The notes under the pieces were generated by a model, which saw only the letters and a list, made by a program, of their open reading frames with translations, ran no database searches and had not been told where the DNA came from. Shown here piece by piece: positions 20,152-30,358 of a stretch of DNA of 64,000 nucleotides. The first letter of the stretch is position 1. Every line of letters begins with the position of its first letter. This stretch comes from Martensiomyces pterosporus (Eukaryota > Kickxellomycota > Kickxellomycetes > Kickxellales > Kickxellaceae), in contig MU603945.1 of NCBI GenBank assembly GCA_025201845.1, positions 159,673 to 223,672 of the forward strand, read 5' to 3'. The translations under genes were made by a program, and so were the position numbers.

Positions 20152-21060
20152 ATGGCTCGGCGCAGAACTGGTCTCAAAAACACTTCTGCCAACCACCACA
20201 ATGGCGGGACCATTGCCATCATATCCACCCGGGGACTCTCTGTGGTGTCTTCATCGCTCTTGCCACCTCAGTCGCGGCTGAGGCGCACATCCTTGCCGGC
20301 ACACAGCCCGTGTGTTGGGATGTACTCGGATGATGGTGAAGAAGAAGAAGAAGAAGAAGAAGAAGAAGAAGAGGGTGGGGGTGTGGAATCGCCGAATCAG
20401 GGGTCTTCTGGTGGCGATGATAGCCCCACTTGCATGCGCCGCCATGCTGCAGCCGATAGCAACAGCACTGCGACAGCATCTTTTGCGGCTGCAGAGAAGA
20501 CGATGGCAGATGCAGGCTCTTCCCAGCAGGGCAGAAGAGGCAGGCGGCTGACACGCAATAGGCGGGGGAATCGTAGCAGCTGGACATCTTCGCTGCTGGT
20601 CACTAACATCAGCAGCAGGAGGGATGTCTTGAGCGTTCGTGAAGGGCTGGCCAACAACCCTGAGGCTCGGTGCCTAGTCGAATTCTATAGCGGGCAGCTC
20701 CCCTGCATTATGACTTTGCGTGAGGACGGGTTTGTGTGGAACCAAGAGATATTTCTCAAGCGGTGGTCCAGCCAGTACGAGTCTGTTGCTAGGCGCAACC
20801 CGTTCCTGCGGCGCATGCGCAACTCTCCGCGGACTAGGTCTTTGTCGAGCATTAGCACTGCCAGCGGCAGCAGCAATAGCACGCATGGCGGCGACCGTGC
20901 CAGCGATGGACGGATGGGCATAGTGGTGGATAGTGGCGGAGCTGTGGGTTCCGACGGCGACGACATTGAAGACGACGATGACGGAGAGGGTGAGCTGCTG
21001 CCAATCGACAACACAACAGTGCACGAGATACACTTGGAAGACTGCCCAAAGCTCTTTTAG
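20152..21060 (+). CDS. Unrecognised acidic/low-complexity protein, 302 aa
   Basis: ORF from ATG 20152 to TAG 21058-21060; the frame is open upstream to about 20005 but without an ATG. I do not recognise the family. The N-terminus is basic (MARRRTGLKNTSANHH); a run of 12 Glu encoded by (GAA)11GAG sits at about aa 63-74; a basic stretch follows (RRGRRLTRNRRGNRSS). The only segment that looks folded is about aa 160-220, with SLLVTNISSRRDVLSVREGL, RCLVEFYSGQLPCIMTLRED and GFVWNQEIFLKRWSSQYESV. The tail is Ser/Gly/Asp-rich with an acidic patch. Promoter-like sequence upstream supports a real gene. The WNQ-containing block is the part to search with. Confidence 0.6.
   Translation: MARRRTGLKNTSANHHNGGTIAIISTRGLSVVSSSLLPPQSRLRRTSLPAHSPCVGMYSDDGEEEEEEEEEEEEGGGVESPNQGSSGGDDSPTCMRRHAAADSNSTATASFAAAEKTMADAGSSQQGRRGRRLTRNRRGNRSSWTSSLLVTNISSRRDVLSVREGLANNPEARCLVEFYSGQLPCIMTLREDGFVWNQEIFLKRWSSQYESVARRNPFLRRMRNSPRTRSLSSISTASGSSNSTHGGDRASDGRMGIVVDSGGAVGSDGDDIEDDDDGEGELLPIDNTTVHEIHLEDCPKLF
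20338..20373 (+). repeat. GAA trinucleotide microsatellite encoding poly-Glu
   Basis: Eleven GAA units followed by GAG form an uninterrupted 12-residue Glu run inside the unrecognised protein. Such pure-codon runs vary in length between strains. Confidence 0.9.
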
Positions 21061-21969
21061 AATTTGGACGCTCTTCTTCCTGCATGCTCTGGCTGCTTGG
21101 GCTGAATAAATGAAACTGCATGTCGGATTCTGCTTACAGCCGGCGCAGCTGTCATATGGCTTGGGTTGCTTATCTGCAAGAGCCATGCTTGCCGCTGACG
21201 TTGAGGCGTGGGCTGACCCACTCGAGTCCGCGTGCGCGAGGCAAAAGCCGATTGCCACCCGAGCACAGCTGCTTTCCTAGTTGCGTGCATATTAAAACCC
21301 CAAGCGAGCTGAGCTCCCCAGACAAACAATAGGGCGCCTATTTCCCTCGCTTGTGTTCGGCTCAGCGCTTCCCCATCGCAAGGACCTCTTAGAGCGCCGG
21401 GCGATTCGGCGAGATCTGCCTATTTTGCCTCTCGGAGCCACGCCGTCTGCCCAATCAGGGGCGAACGAGCAGCCTGAAAAGCACGGCTACAAGCCAGTAT
21501 ATATTTTATTTTGCTCTATGCTCCTTGCGTGAAGCCTCGCGGCCTTGCGCGGTAAATGGGGTGGTTTGGCTGCTGCCCTCTTCCTTTCCGCTTCTCTAGC
21601 TTTACTACTACTGTCATCTCGATATACGCCCTTATTTGCTCCTTGCGTCTGGTTGCACTGCTTCCTTCGCCCCGTCGCCTCCCCTCACACCTCCCCTCCT
21701 CCACCTTCGTATATATCTTTAGTCGGGGACCCTTGCTCTAGAGCTGCTTCTCCCACGTTTCCTGCGTTCCTGCTGTTTCTTGTTTCTCTTCCGCCCATTC
21801 GTTGCATCTCTTACATTTGCGCTGGTGCACAAAGGAGGAAAAAGCAAATAGAAATCCCGACCTGCTGCTGCTACTCACACACGCACCCCCTCGCATTTGA
21901 GCAAACGCCCTTTCTTTCCTGTCTGCCCAAACAGCAGCATCAGTAGCAAGCAAACAACAAAAAGGAGAT
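21061..21969. other. Intergenic region and promoter of the elongase gene
   Basis: About 900 bp. It has a TATATATTTTATTTT element at 21498-21512 and long CT-rich stretches (21580-21800) typical of strong fungal promoters, then an A/C-rich leader directly before the elongase ATG. No other gene is supported. Confidence 0.5.
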
Positions 21970-23557
21970 ATGGCCGAAGTCAACTCATTCTCGCTGTCTG
22001 GAACCCAGTATTCGCAGCACTGGCCGTCGCTGGTCAGCCCCGATTGGTGGCTCAACAAGATGTTTATCATGGTGACCGGCGAGCCCAAGTCGGCGTGGCG
22101 CTGGAACCCCGGAACAACGTTTTTCTCGACGCAGCGTGCGGTTCTGACAGGCGTAGCGGTGTATCTGGCCATGGTGTTTGGCGGGCAAGTGGTCATGAAG
22201 AAGGTTGCCAAGCCCATCCGCCTTGCTCGTCTGACGCAGCTGCACAACCTGCTGCTGACGATTATCTCGGGATTCCTTCTCCTGGCCTTCATGGAGCAGT
22301 GCCTTCCCGCTTGGCGCGATAGGGGCTTCTTCTTCACCATTTGCGGCTCAGAGTCGTGGACCCAGCCCATGGAGATCGTCTACTACCTTAACTATATGAC
22401 CAAGTGGCTCGAGTTCATCGACACCGCCCTGCTCATTCTGAAGAAGAAGAATCTGGAGTTCCTCCATTACTACCACCACTCGCTCACCATGGTGCTTTGC
22501 TTTGAGGAGCTGCTCGGCCGCGTCTCAGTGGTAAGTTTCTTCGCCTAGCTGGCGTGCTTGTCTGGCCCCACCCGCCCTCCCCCTCGGCCTCTTCAAATCT
22601 GCGGCAGTACTGCTTCGCATTAGCCACAATCCTTCCACATCGCTCATTTATCGCCTGCATTTAAGCCTTGCTTGCATTGCTGGCTTTTACTGCTCGCTTG
22701 CCCGCAGATCAAAATCGCAAATGCCCTTCTATCTTGCATGAGTGGCATGCTCATGCATGTGAGGTTCCTAATGCGGGCGAAAGGGGGTTTCCAATATTTC
22801 GCGAGTGCTTTTCTATCTTGGCGGCACTAAACTGCAGGACAAGTGCAGCGAGTACGCAGCAAGGCTGAAACGCGGCAGCTGCGAAATCAACGCATTACTG
22901 GCTCTCGTATGCAGCGTGTTAGTAAAGGGATTGCTCGCGTTTTCTGCACGCTACGGCTACGTGGCTGGCCTTGCCCTGCACTTGACCTCCGCCTATTCTA
23001 TTTACCACATCTACACCCACGTGCACTCGGCGCTCGAGCCATTGCTGTGTCGTGCGGAGCTAGACGAGCCCCTTGCGCTTTGCCCATGTGTCCATCATCC
23101 GCGTGCGCTCAAAATCTAATTGCTGCCCTCCTGCTGCTGTTTCCATCTCTTTCTAATGACGCTGTAGGCATGGATCATTTGCTCGATCAACCTGCTCGTT
23201 CATGTCATCATGTACTACTACTACTTCCTGGCCTCTTGCGGCAAGCGCGTGTGGTGGAAGGAGATCGTCACCACCCTCCAGATCGTTCAGTTTGTGGTCG
23301 ATCTTGGTCTTTGCTACTTCTGCCTCTACACGCACATCACCTACCACGCGGTCGTTCCTCTGCCCAGCGTTGGTGCTGACTGCCGCGGCACTCGCCTTGC
23401 TGCTTACTACGGATGCGTCCTCCTCTCGTCCTACCTGCTGCTCTTTGTCCAGTTCTTCATCAAGACCTATATTAAGGGCGAGAAGGGCGGCCATCTTGGT
23501 TTCCGTCCCATGAACTATAGCGGTATGAAGGCCCAGAAGACCCAGAAGACCGAGTAA
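21970..23557 (+). CDS. ELO-family very-long-chain fatty acid elongase, two exons, 316 aa
   Basis: Exons 21970-22530 and 23168-23557. The 637-nt intron starts GTAAGT, ends GCTGTAG and is phase 0, joining EELLGRVSV to AWIICSINLLVHVIMYYYY. ELO proteins are ER 3-ketoacyl-CoA synthases that condense malonyl-CoA with acyl-CoA in fatty acid elongation. The catalytic histidine box LHYYHHSLTMVLC is at about aa 165-177, preceded by KWLEFIDTALLILKKKN and followed by FLASCGKRVWWKEIVTTLQ, both family landmarks. About seven membrane segments are predicted by eye. The C-terminus is Lys-rich (MKAQKTQKTE). The sequence resembles the Elo2/Elo3 group more than animal ELOVL4, but substrate chain length cannot be read from it. 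It converges on the Mms22-like gene with 222 bp between them. Confidence 0.93.
22531..23167 (+). other. Intron (637 nt) of the elongase gene
   Basis: Donor GTAAGTTTC and acceptor TTCTAATGACGCTGTAG, with a branch-like CTAATGAC close to the acceptor. The two flanking exons join without a gap relative to other ELO proteins, so no extra exon is needed inside. Confidence 0.8.
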
Positions 23558-23779
23558 GCACCCCCTCTCTCCACGCGAGATGAATGGCGGTTTTTGCTTT
23601 GTGCAGAATAGCCAAATGCCCCCTGCCAGCTTGGTTGCCGAGCTCGCTCGCTCGTCTTCCACTCGTTTCTTGCTACACCCTCTCTCTCTTATATCTTCGC
23701 ATAGCTTTGGTGTCAACTTGGACCACGTCTTTTCATCAAAAAAAATTCAAGAATACAATCTGCGCTTTGTTTCCAAAGA

Positions 23780-26700
23780 TCACTGTTGCTGAAATGCAAG
23801 GTTGGGCGGCAAGAGCAGCTCCGCACAGTTGTCGCGAGCCAGCAGAGTGACACGCTCAGCCATTGCATCTACCAGCGGGCGTATATCAGCCAGCCCGTGC
23901 ACTGAGCGACTGCTCTCTCCCTGAAGCTCTCTTTGTGTGTCCAGGAGGCGGGTGACCCATGCCGAAAAGATCTGCTTCGGCCCATTTGGTCCTGGCACCG
24001 CTGCTTCTGCTCTCAGGCTGCGTGGCATGGCCTGGAGCACGTAGTCGATGAAGCTCACAACCAAGGATGCGCGCTCGCCATAGTCCATCTCGCTCGCTCT
24101 CTCCTCAAACACAGGGTCATCGCGCAGCAGCCCCTTCGAGTCAAGCAGCCGCTTGTCCACGGGCAGCCCGGCAAATACCGCAGATTCCGAGTTTGTAGAT
24201 TCCGCATGTCCGTCAAGCCACCTAAGCTGTGCTGCCAAGCGATGCACATACAGAGTCACTCTCAGATCACAAACCGAGGAGAACCAGATATCCTTGACTG
24301 CGTGCTCCACATGCTGCATGGACTGCGCCTTGGACCGCAGCAAATCGCCCATGGACACAGCAAAGAGAACCAGTACTACACGGCGCCCGAACCTATCAGG
24401 GATCAAATGCAGGCTGTCTCGTCCGTACTCATCCAAGAAGCTGTCCCATGTTCTCAGCCCTGCATCCACGCATGCCGACACCATATAAACAAGCACCTCG
24501 ACGCTCGCCTCCAGATCCTTGAATCGACGCTTGTGGCCCCACCCTTTGCTCGCGCCCGATATTGACGTGAACCTTGATACAATTTGACGCCGCATCTCGG
24601 GGATGTACTGCTCGTGGAATAGCCCCACAACTTCTGCATCTATCACTGCAAACGATGCAAGCCGCTCCTGCTCTTCAGCCTCCTCAGCTGCCACCAGCAG
24701 GTCGTTGCTGTCAAACATGGCCATGTCGAGCTGGCTATCGTCCCCGCCAGCCGAACTCGTTTGTCCGTGTCGATAAGTCGAACCCGGCTTACTGTCACCG
24801 GCAGGCTCATCGCCTGTGCCAGTATCAGACAGACGCGGCCGTCCAGATACCACATCTTGACGAGTCTTCAAAGTGGCCAAAAGACGGCGCAAAACGGAAA
24901 CATGCATCGACGTGGGCGTGTTTCCATCATAGACAGTTAGTCGCAATACATGCGGCGATCTGAATACCGCATGCACAAGAAGAAGCACCGTCGGCGGATG
25001 GTGCGCTAAAGCAGCACCCGACAGCACGCGGTTCAGATACATGAGCGCAGTATCCAGCAGCTCCCACAGCCGGCCGTTTGTGCTCTTGTGTACACGCTCG
25101 TCCTGATCGCACTCACTCATGATCACGCCAAGTGACTCGCTCCAGCCTCCGACAGCCATAACCATTGCGCTGTAATAGTCGCTGATAGCGGCCGGTATGT
25201 TGACTGCATCCATATCTGCTGCTGCTGCCGGCTCCTTGCACAGGAGACGCCTGGAGATGGAATCCATATCGCCACGGCTCTCCAGCAGCTTGCGCAGGTT
25301 CAGCAGCAGAATCGTAACCGCAGCCGACCATGCCTCAAAATACACACGGCGAGCGGTCAAGTTCACAGACTCGCGGAACTTGAGGAGCGCCTGGAACTGC
25401 GTGTACAGGCGCACGGATCGGACGATATCGCTGGGGACTGCATGCAAGAAGAACAGGAAAACCGCGTAGTAGTTGGCCAAGGTCGACAGGTGGGTCTGCT
25501 CCGAGGAGCCATCGAAAGTCAGCAAGCGCGTAGGTAGCAGCTTGGACACAATGGATCGCACATCACGGAGCATGCGTCGGTGCTGCTTCGAGCCTTGAAT
25601 CGACAATCCAAGCCGTGCAACCCAGCCGCCCATCGAGACATCCAGGGATTTGAGCCAGAGGATGGTGCATGTATCCGAGGGACTGCTTGCATGCGCGATG
25701 CTGCCCGAGTACCTCGTGAAAAAGCGCGGCAGTGACGGCGGCGGTTCGATGGCTAGGGATCTGAACTTTCTGTTCTCCAAGTACCGATACAACTGCACAT
25801 GCAGCGGGCTGTTGATGGCGATAGTGATTCCCTGAGTAACGACAGTGCTGTGCACACGGAAGAATGCCTGGCGAATGGCGACCTCTTCAGAAGGTCGCCG
25901 CGTCTTCTGCGTTTCGTCATGCCTATCGCCACCAAGCAGCTGTGTTTCAACGGCTGCTTCGAGCAGATGTGCAAGGGGCTCGTGGCAACGCGTTGGCACA
26001 CGCGGAGCTGCAACACCGTCCGTATTCAGCTGCGATAGTGGTAGAAGGTAGAAGAAGGCCGACCACGCATTCGCTGCCAGCCGCCGATTTGCCTTTGCAC
26101 CCAAAGTGCATATGCGATGCACTGCCGCCCAAACGCCCGTGACAGGCACCAAGCCAACGAGTGATCCTCCCTCGGAAGCACCGGATTCTAGGTGGTCTCG
26201 CTGAGCCATGGCCTCTTGCTGTCTTACTTGCTGGCGTTTATCAGAGGCATCAGCCGGATCTGCATTGCCACATGCAAGCCCAGGAAACATATGAATCAGC
26301 GCTACCCAGATTTCTTTGGTTGTTCCAAGGCGGCTAACATGTGGCAGCGGCGTTTCAGAGCACAGGAATCGCACCAGCACCAGCATGCAGTTGTCAATCT
26401 CGGACCTGAACCTGTGGCTCGTCCACTGTGAATCCAAATCCTCATCCTCGCCGACAGCGGCAGGTCCTAACGACCCCACAGCACTCCTTCGCCCCGAAAA
26501 CACGACTGCCAGATGCGAGAGCGTAATAATAAACGAGAAGCAGACCGCCGATGCCAGCGGTACATTACGCTTGTCGTTGTCCACCAGCCGATCAAGCTTT
26601 GGCAGTGCGTCATGGATAGACACAGCCACCTTTTGCGCAACCAGCGATAGCGCAGGGTTTGAGCTGGCGATCGACTGCAGGTACTTTTGCACAAAGTCAA

Positions 26701-29700
26701 CCCACAGCATGACGCTGGCCACTGCAGAATCCTCTGTCGTTTCTAGGGACTCGTGCCAAAGGACGATGAGCGTGCTGTACGCTTGAACAAACTCAGCAGC
26801 AGTCGCAGTAGTGTCAATGGACAGGGCGTCGTTAAACTGATATGTAGTAGGATCTGCAGTGTCGGCGTGCACCTTGCTCAATATCTTTGCTGGGTTGGCT
26901 GGCTGCGATGCCAAGTAGAACGAGCGAAGCATCATGCGCTCAACTCGCTTTATGCCACCCTGGCTTATCCACATGTCGCTCGAAAACCGAGTTCCTGATG
27001 GCAAGTGATGGAGCGCATCCAATCCGCCTCCAAACAGTGGTGGGTCACTCGAGTCAGCGTCAGAAATGCTGGTGGCCTGAATCCCGCTCCGCTGATGCGA
27101 TCCGTGCTCGCTAGTTGACGTGGCCAGCGCTACAGCCATGCGGGCAGCATGGATCGGGTTGACTACTCTAGTTGGCACTTGTTTGCGATGCAAATTCCTG
27201 CTGCCCGTCCGGGCAGCCCCAGCAGAGGCTCTTGCTGCACGCGACGGCTGCATTCTGTCTGGTCGCTGCCTGGATATCCGTGCAACAACTGCATCAAGTC
27301 CTGCTGGCTGGGGCCGAGCGACCGCACTAGCCGAGTGGATTTGGTGAGAGAACGCTCGCTGCACATGTCGACCAGGGAAGAGCACTGTTTGCTGGCGTCT
27401 GGGTGAACCAGCTGGCTGATATGCCGGACCCATCCTTTGCTCCTCGTCAAACAAGAAATCGGCTCGAGGAGTTCCTGGCATTCCAGGCACAGCATTGGGT
27501 CCATATGCACGAGTGCCGGTTCCACGAGGCAATCTATTGCTAGCATGGTACGCACGACGATGGCTGCTGTGCGATGGTCTCTTTCCATGTCGGCTGAATG
27601 AGCTTGGCTGCGGCCTTGGCTGCCTATTAAACTGCTGAATAAATGACTGTTGCCGTGCTCGCTCACTGGCTTTGTCCACGAGGTGTCTGGCGGTGAGTGG
27701 AGGCGGCAGCTTGTACCCAGCAGAATGCAAATCATCGCTACTTTCACTGTCAGAGTTGACAGCTGCAAATTCGCCCATCACCGAATCAAGCCCGCGTGTT
27801 GTAGGCTTGATAGCAGCAGTGCGATAGCTCGATCCAGGGATGCGCCTCTTTTCTAGCATCCCATTTGACGCCCATGCCCCCTTTGTGTCTCGTATGCTGT
27901 GGCGGCTACGTGCTTTTATAACACTGCGACTGCGCTTGCGATGTCCGCTCCTAGTTCTAAATGCCACATCAGGAATGGCGTTGTCCTCGATCGCCTCATC
28001 GTCGCTGATGAATATCGGGTCAACGTCTGTGATCCCGAGTCCAGCCTCAAAGCTGTTGCCACCTAACCAGTCGTCCTCCTCCATCTCTACCTGGTGGTTT
28101 TCAAAGGCATCGCTGTCATCCATATCGTCGCAGAAATAGACACGTCGTATGTCAATCATTCCGAGTTTCCAGGATGCCAGAATACTCTGTGCAATGTCGC
28201 CCTCCTCAAACTCGCGCTTGGATCTCGCCTCAATGCGTATTGCCTTTTTATGAGGGTTGTCAGCATGGCTCCTAGCGCGTACTCCATTACGCCGAGACTC
28301 GCGCGCAGCTATTCTCAAAAAGCTGGGTGCCTGTTCGATCGTGCCAGGCGGAGCGAGTGGAGGGAATTGCCACTCGTACATGTCCACGAAATTGAACGAA
28401 TGCTGGATACGCCTGCTAGCTGGCATGGACCCGGCGCCCTGCGACAGCATGTCATTAGGCAGCAGATTCCTTGGCTCTGCTGAGCCGGTGGGAGAGGGGA
28501 TGGCCAAGTCCGAGAACAGGTCAGCCACAAGATTTGCATCTTCCTGCCTTGGCGACATGGCACCTGAATTGCCAACCAGTGCCATGTCGTCGTTGTATCT
28601 TGAAAAGTGTGCATCGTCAGGCTCGGGATCGCTGGGAGAGCTTGAGAGAACACGCCGTTTGTTTGCGGTCCTTGGGCCCGATTTCCTCCACTTGCTGATT
28701 TCTTCCTCTATCTCCTGCCGCTTATCCTGGGTGAAGTCCCGCATGAACGAGAATGGAAGAACTCCTCGGATTTGGTTGCGTGTGAGATTCCGCAGCCGCC
28801 TTGCCTTTGCTGTAGGCAGGAGGTCGGAGGACGAGTCGCTGGAGGAACCGGCAGCAGGCTCGACTGGTGCTTGGCCATTGTGGATTCCAGCTTGGGAATG
28901 CGTGCTTGGGCCGCGCGATAGGCGAAGCTGGCGCTCAAGCAAGGGCTGCGACGCAAAGGAGGTGCGTTCAGGGGACAGTGGCCGTGTTTGTTGTTGAGTG
29001 GCCGATGGGATCCGATCAAAGAAGTCTTCTGGCTCGTTAAATGGTGATGGCGCTGGCTTACGTGCTAGACCAGGGCGTGCGTGTTGGGTCCCACTGAGAT
29101 CTAAACTCTCGCTGCTTGACCTTGAGTTGCTCCTGCGATGTTCTCTGCTTCGGCCTCCTAATAGCGAAGCAACGCTTGGAAGGCTATCTGAATCACGCCT
29201 TTTTCGCGGGTGCTTCCCATGGTCGCCCTTGCCATGCTGAGAGCCATGGCGACGACGTTTGCGTGGATGCGAGGGCAGCCTTTGTCGGTATCGATGAAGG
29301 GCATGTGCATATGTCACCGTTCCTCTGCGGCGTTGAGAGTCGCGAAATGGATCGCTGAGCACGTCCAAAGCTAGATACTGCGAATTATTATTCTCTTCCT
29401 CTTCCTCTTCCTCTGCACCGCCTCTAGCTTCGGGGGATCCAGGGATGTAATCACCGTCTTCCGAATCGTCCTGGGTAAACCGAGAGATACCTTGTACAGA
29501 TATTGCGCCGCCTTGAGCTGGCCCATTGGAGAAAGCGTCAGCCAAAGCAGACATGTCTCGCTGTTTGTTTTTCGCTCCACGCAGTTCCTCAGGATTTGTC
29601 CAGACAAGCTTGGTATAGGGATGCAGGTTCTTCTCCAGGCGTCGTCGTAGCGGATAGACACGTTGTCCAGCGGATTCAGCATGTGCAGAGCTAATGAGGC

Positions 29701-30358
29701 GTTGGCTTTTTGTTTTTTCCTTGCTTGGCGGGAACAAGGGGCTGCCGAGGAACTGTGGATTCCAACGAAGCAGGCCTGTAGTTAGGCTGAGTGCTTGTAA
29801 GGGGATCTCGCGCTCAATGTCAATCTGGGGTGGATCATTGCCACCGCCGCTGCCATTGCCATCTCTGTTTACATCGATTTCAGAGTCACTGCTGCCCTGA
29901 GTTTCAAGATAGCGGCTGAGCTGTGATCGCATTCTGTCAGACGACTGGATAATGCGCGAAGTGTCCAGAATCTCTGCATCGGAGCTGCTGGGGTCTGTCA
30001 GCTCTGATAACTCTGGTGCTGCAGTCCAAAAGCGGCTGTTTGGCTCTCTAATCGATGCCGACTCATTGTGAGTATCTGCTGGTGTGGCCACCACTGCTGC
30101 GTTGCCAGCTGTGCTCAGTGGAGCGCTAGGCTGTTGGTCAGCCTGGTGGCGTGTTTGCTGCTCTGGAGTGGTTCTGTGTACTGTTGTGGTTAAGTTGAAT
30201 CCCAATGTGCTAAAATTCTCAGCGCAATGAGAATTGGGCAGAGGCAAAGACCCCCTCCTTGCTGCGGTGCTGTTGTGTGTATGTGGCTGTGGTACGGTGC
30301 AGCACAAGCTAGCTCGCCGCCTTGTCGACATGTCAGACTGCTTTGAAGCCGGACGCAT
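23780..30358 (-). CDS. Mms22/Mus7-like replication-fork repair protein, 2,192 aa
   Basis: Uninterrupted minus-strand ORF of 6.6 kb from ATG 30358. Mms22 (Mus7 in fission yeast) is the substrate adaptor of the Rtt101-Mms1 cullin E3 ligase and is needed to restart damaged replication forks. The N-terminal ~1,050 residues are disordered, rich in Ser/Arg/His with acidic patches (poly-Glu near aa 317-323). The C-terminal half is helical. The Mus7/MMS22-type core lies near aa 1540-1830, with segments such as HRRMLRDVRSIVSKLLPTRL, THLSTLANYYAVFLFFLHAV and NLTARRVYFEAWSAAVTILL. Length is in the range of filamentous-fungal Mms22 proteins. Assignment is by remembered family pattern, not by alignment, so family confidence is good rather than certain. 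No intron is evident. Confidence 0.78.
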   Translation of the reverse strand: MRPASKQSDMSTRRRASLCCTVPQPHTHNSTAARRGSLPLPNSHCAENFSTLGFNLTTTVHRTTPEQQTRHQADQQPSAPLSTAGNAAVVATPADTHNESASIREPNSRFWTAAPELSELTDPSSSDAEILDTSRIIQSSDRMRSQLSRYLETQGSSDSEIDVNRDGNGSGGGNDPPQIDIEREIPLQALSLTTGLLRWNPQFLGSPLFPPSKEKTKSQRLISSAHAESAGQRVYPLRRRLEKNLHPYTKLVWTNPEELRGAKNKQRDMSALADAFSNGPAQGGAISVQGISRFTQDDSEDGDYIPGSPEARGGAEEEEEEENNNSQYLALDVLSDPFRDSQRRRGTVTYAHALHRYRQRLPSHPRKRRRHGSQHGKGDHGKHPRKRRDSDSLPSVASLLGGRSREHRRSNSRSSSESLDLSGTQHARPGLARKPAPSPFNEPEDFFDRIPSATQQQTRPLSPERTSFASQPLLERQLRLSRGPSTHSQAGIHNGQAPVEPAAGSSSDSSSDLLPTAKARRLRNLTRNQIRGVLPFSFMRDFTQDKRQEIEEEISKWRKSGPRTANKRRVLSSSPSDPEPDDAHFSRYNDDMALVGNSGAMSPRQEDANLVADLFSDLAIPSPTGSAEPRNLLPNDMLSQGAGSMPASRRIQHSFNFVDMYEWQFPPLAPPGTIEQAPSFLRIAARESRRNGVRARSHADNPHKKAIRIEARSKREFEEGDIAQSILASWKLGMIDIRRVYFCDDMDDSDAFENHQVEMEEDDWLGGNSFEAGLGITDVDPIFISDDEAIEDNAIPDVAFRTRSGHRKRSRSVIKARSRHSIRDTKGAWASNGMLEKRRIPGSSYRTAAIKPTTRGLDSVMGEFAAVNSDSESSDDLHSAGYKLPPPLTARHLVDKASERARQQSFIQQFNRQPRPQPSSFSRHGKRPSHSSHRRAYHASNRLPRGTGTRAYGPNAVPGMPGTPRADFLFDEEQRMGPAYQPAGSPRRQQTVLFPGRHVQRAFSHQIHSASAVARPQPAGLDAVVARISRQRPDRMQPSRAARASAGAARTGSRNLHRKQVPTRVVNPIHAARMAVALATSTSEHGSHQRSGIQATSISDADSSDPPLFGGGLDALHHLPSGTRFSSDMWISQGGIKRVERMMLRSFYLASQPANPAKILSKVHADTADPTTYQFNDALSIDTTATAAEFVQAYSTLIVLWHESLETTEDSAVASVMLWVDFVQKYLQSIASSNPALSLVAQKVAVSIHDALPKLDRLVDNDKRNVPLASAVCFSFIITLSHLAVVFSGRRSAVGSLGPAAVGEDEDLDSQWTSHRFRSEIDNCMLVLVRFLCSETPLPHVSRLGTTKEIWVALIHMFPGLACGNADPADASDKRQQVRQQEAMAQRDHLESGASEGGSLVGLVPVTGVWAAVHRICTLGAKANRRLAANAWSAFFYLLPLSQLNTDGVAAPRVPTRCHEPLAHLLEAAVETQLLGGDRHDETQKTRRPSEEVAIRQAFFRVHSTVVTQGITIAINSPLHVQLYRYLENRKFRSLAIEPPPSLPRFFTRYSGSIAHASSPSDTCTILWLKSLDVSMGGWVARLGLSIQGSKQHRRMLRDVRSIVSKLLPTRLLTFDGSSEQTHLSTLANYYAVFLFFLHAVPSDIVRSVRLYTQFQALLKFRESVNLTARRVYFEAWSAAVTILLLNLRKLLESRGDMDSISRRLLCKEPAAAADMDAVNIPAAISDYYSAMVMAVGGWSESLGVIMSECDQDERVHKSTNGRLWELLDTALMYLNRVLSGAALAHHPPTVLLLVHAVFRSPHVLRLTVYDGNTPTSMHVSVLRRLLATLKTRQDVVSGRPRLSDTGTGDEPAGDSKPGSTYRHGQTSSAGGDDSQLDMAMFDSNDLLVAAEEAEEQERLASFAVIDAEVVGLFHEQYIPEMRRQIVSRFTSISGASKGWGHKRRFKDLEASVEVLVYMVSACVDAGLRTWDSFLDEYGRDSLHLIPDRFGRRVVLVLFAVSMGDLLRSKAQSMQHVEHAVKDIWFSSVCDLRVTLYVHRLAAQLRWLDGHAESTNSESAVFAGLPVDKRLLDSKGLLRDDPVFEERASEMDYGERASLVVSFIDYVLQAMPRSLRAEAAVPGPNGPKQIFSAWVTRLLDTQRELQGESSRSVHGLADIRPLVDAMAERVTLLARDNCAELLLPPNLAFQQQ

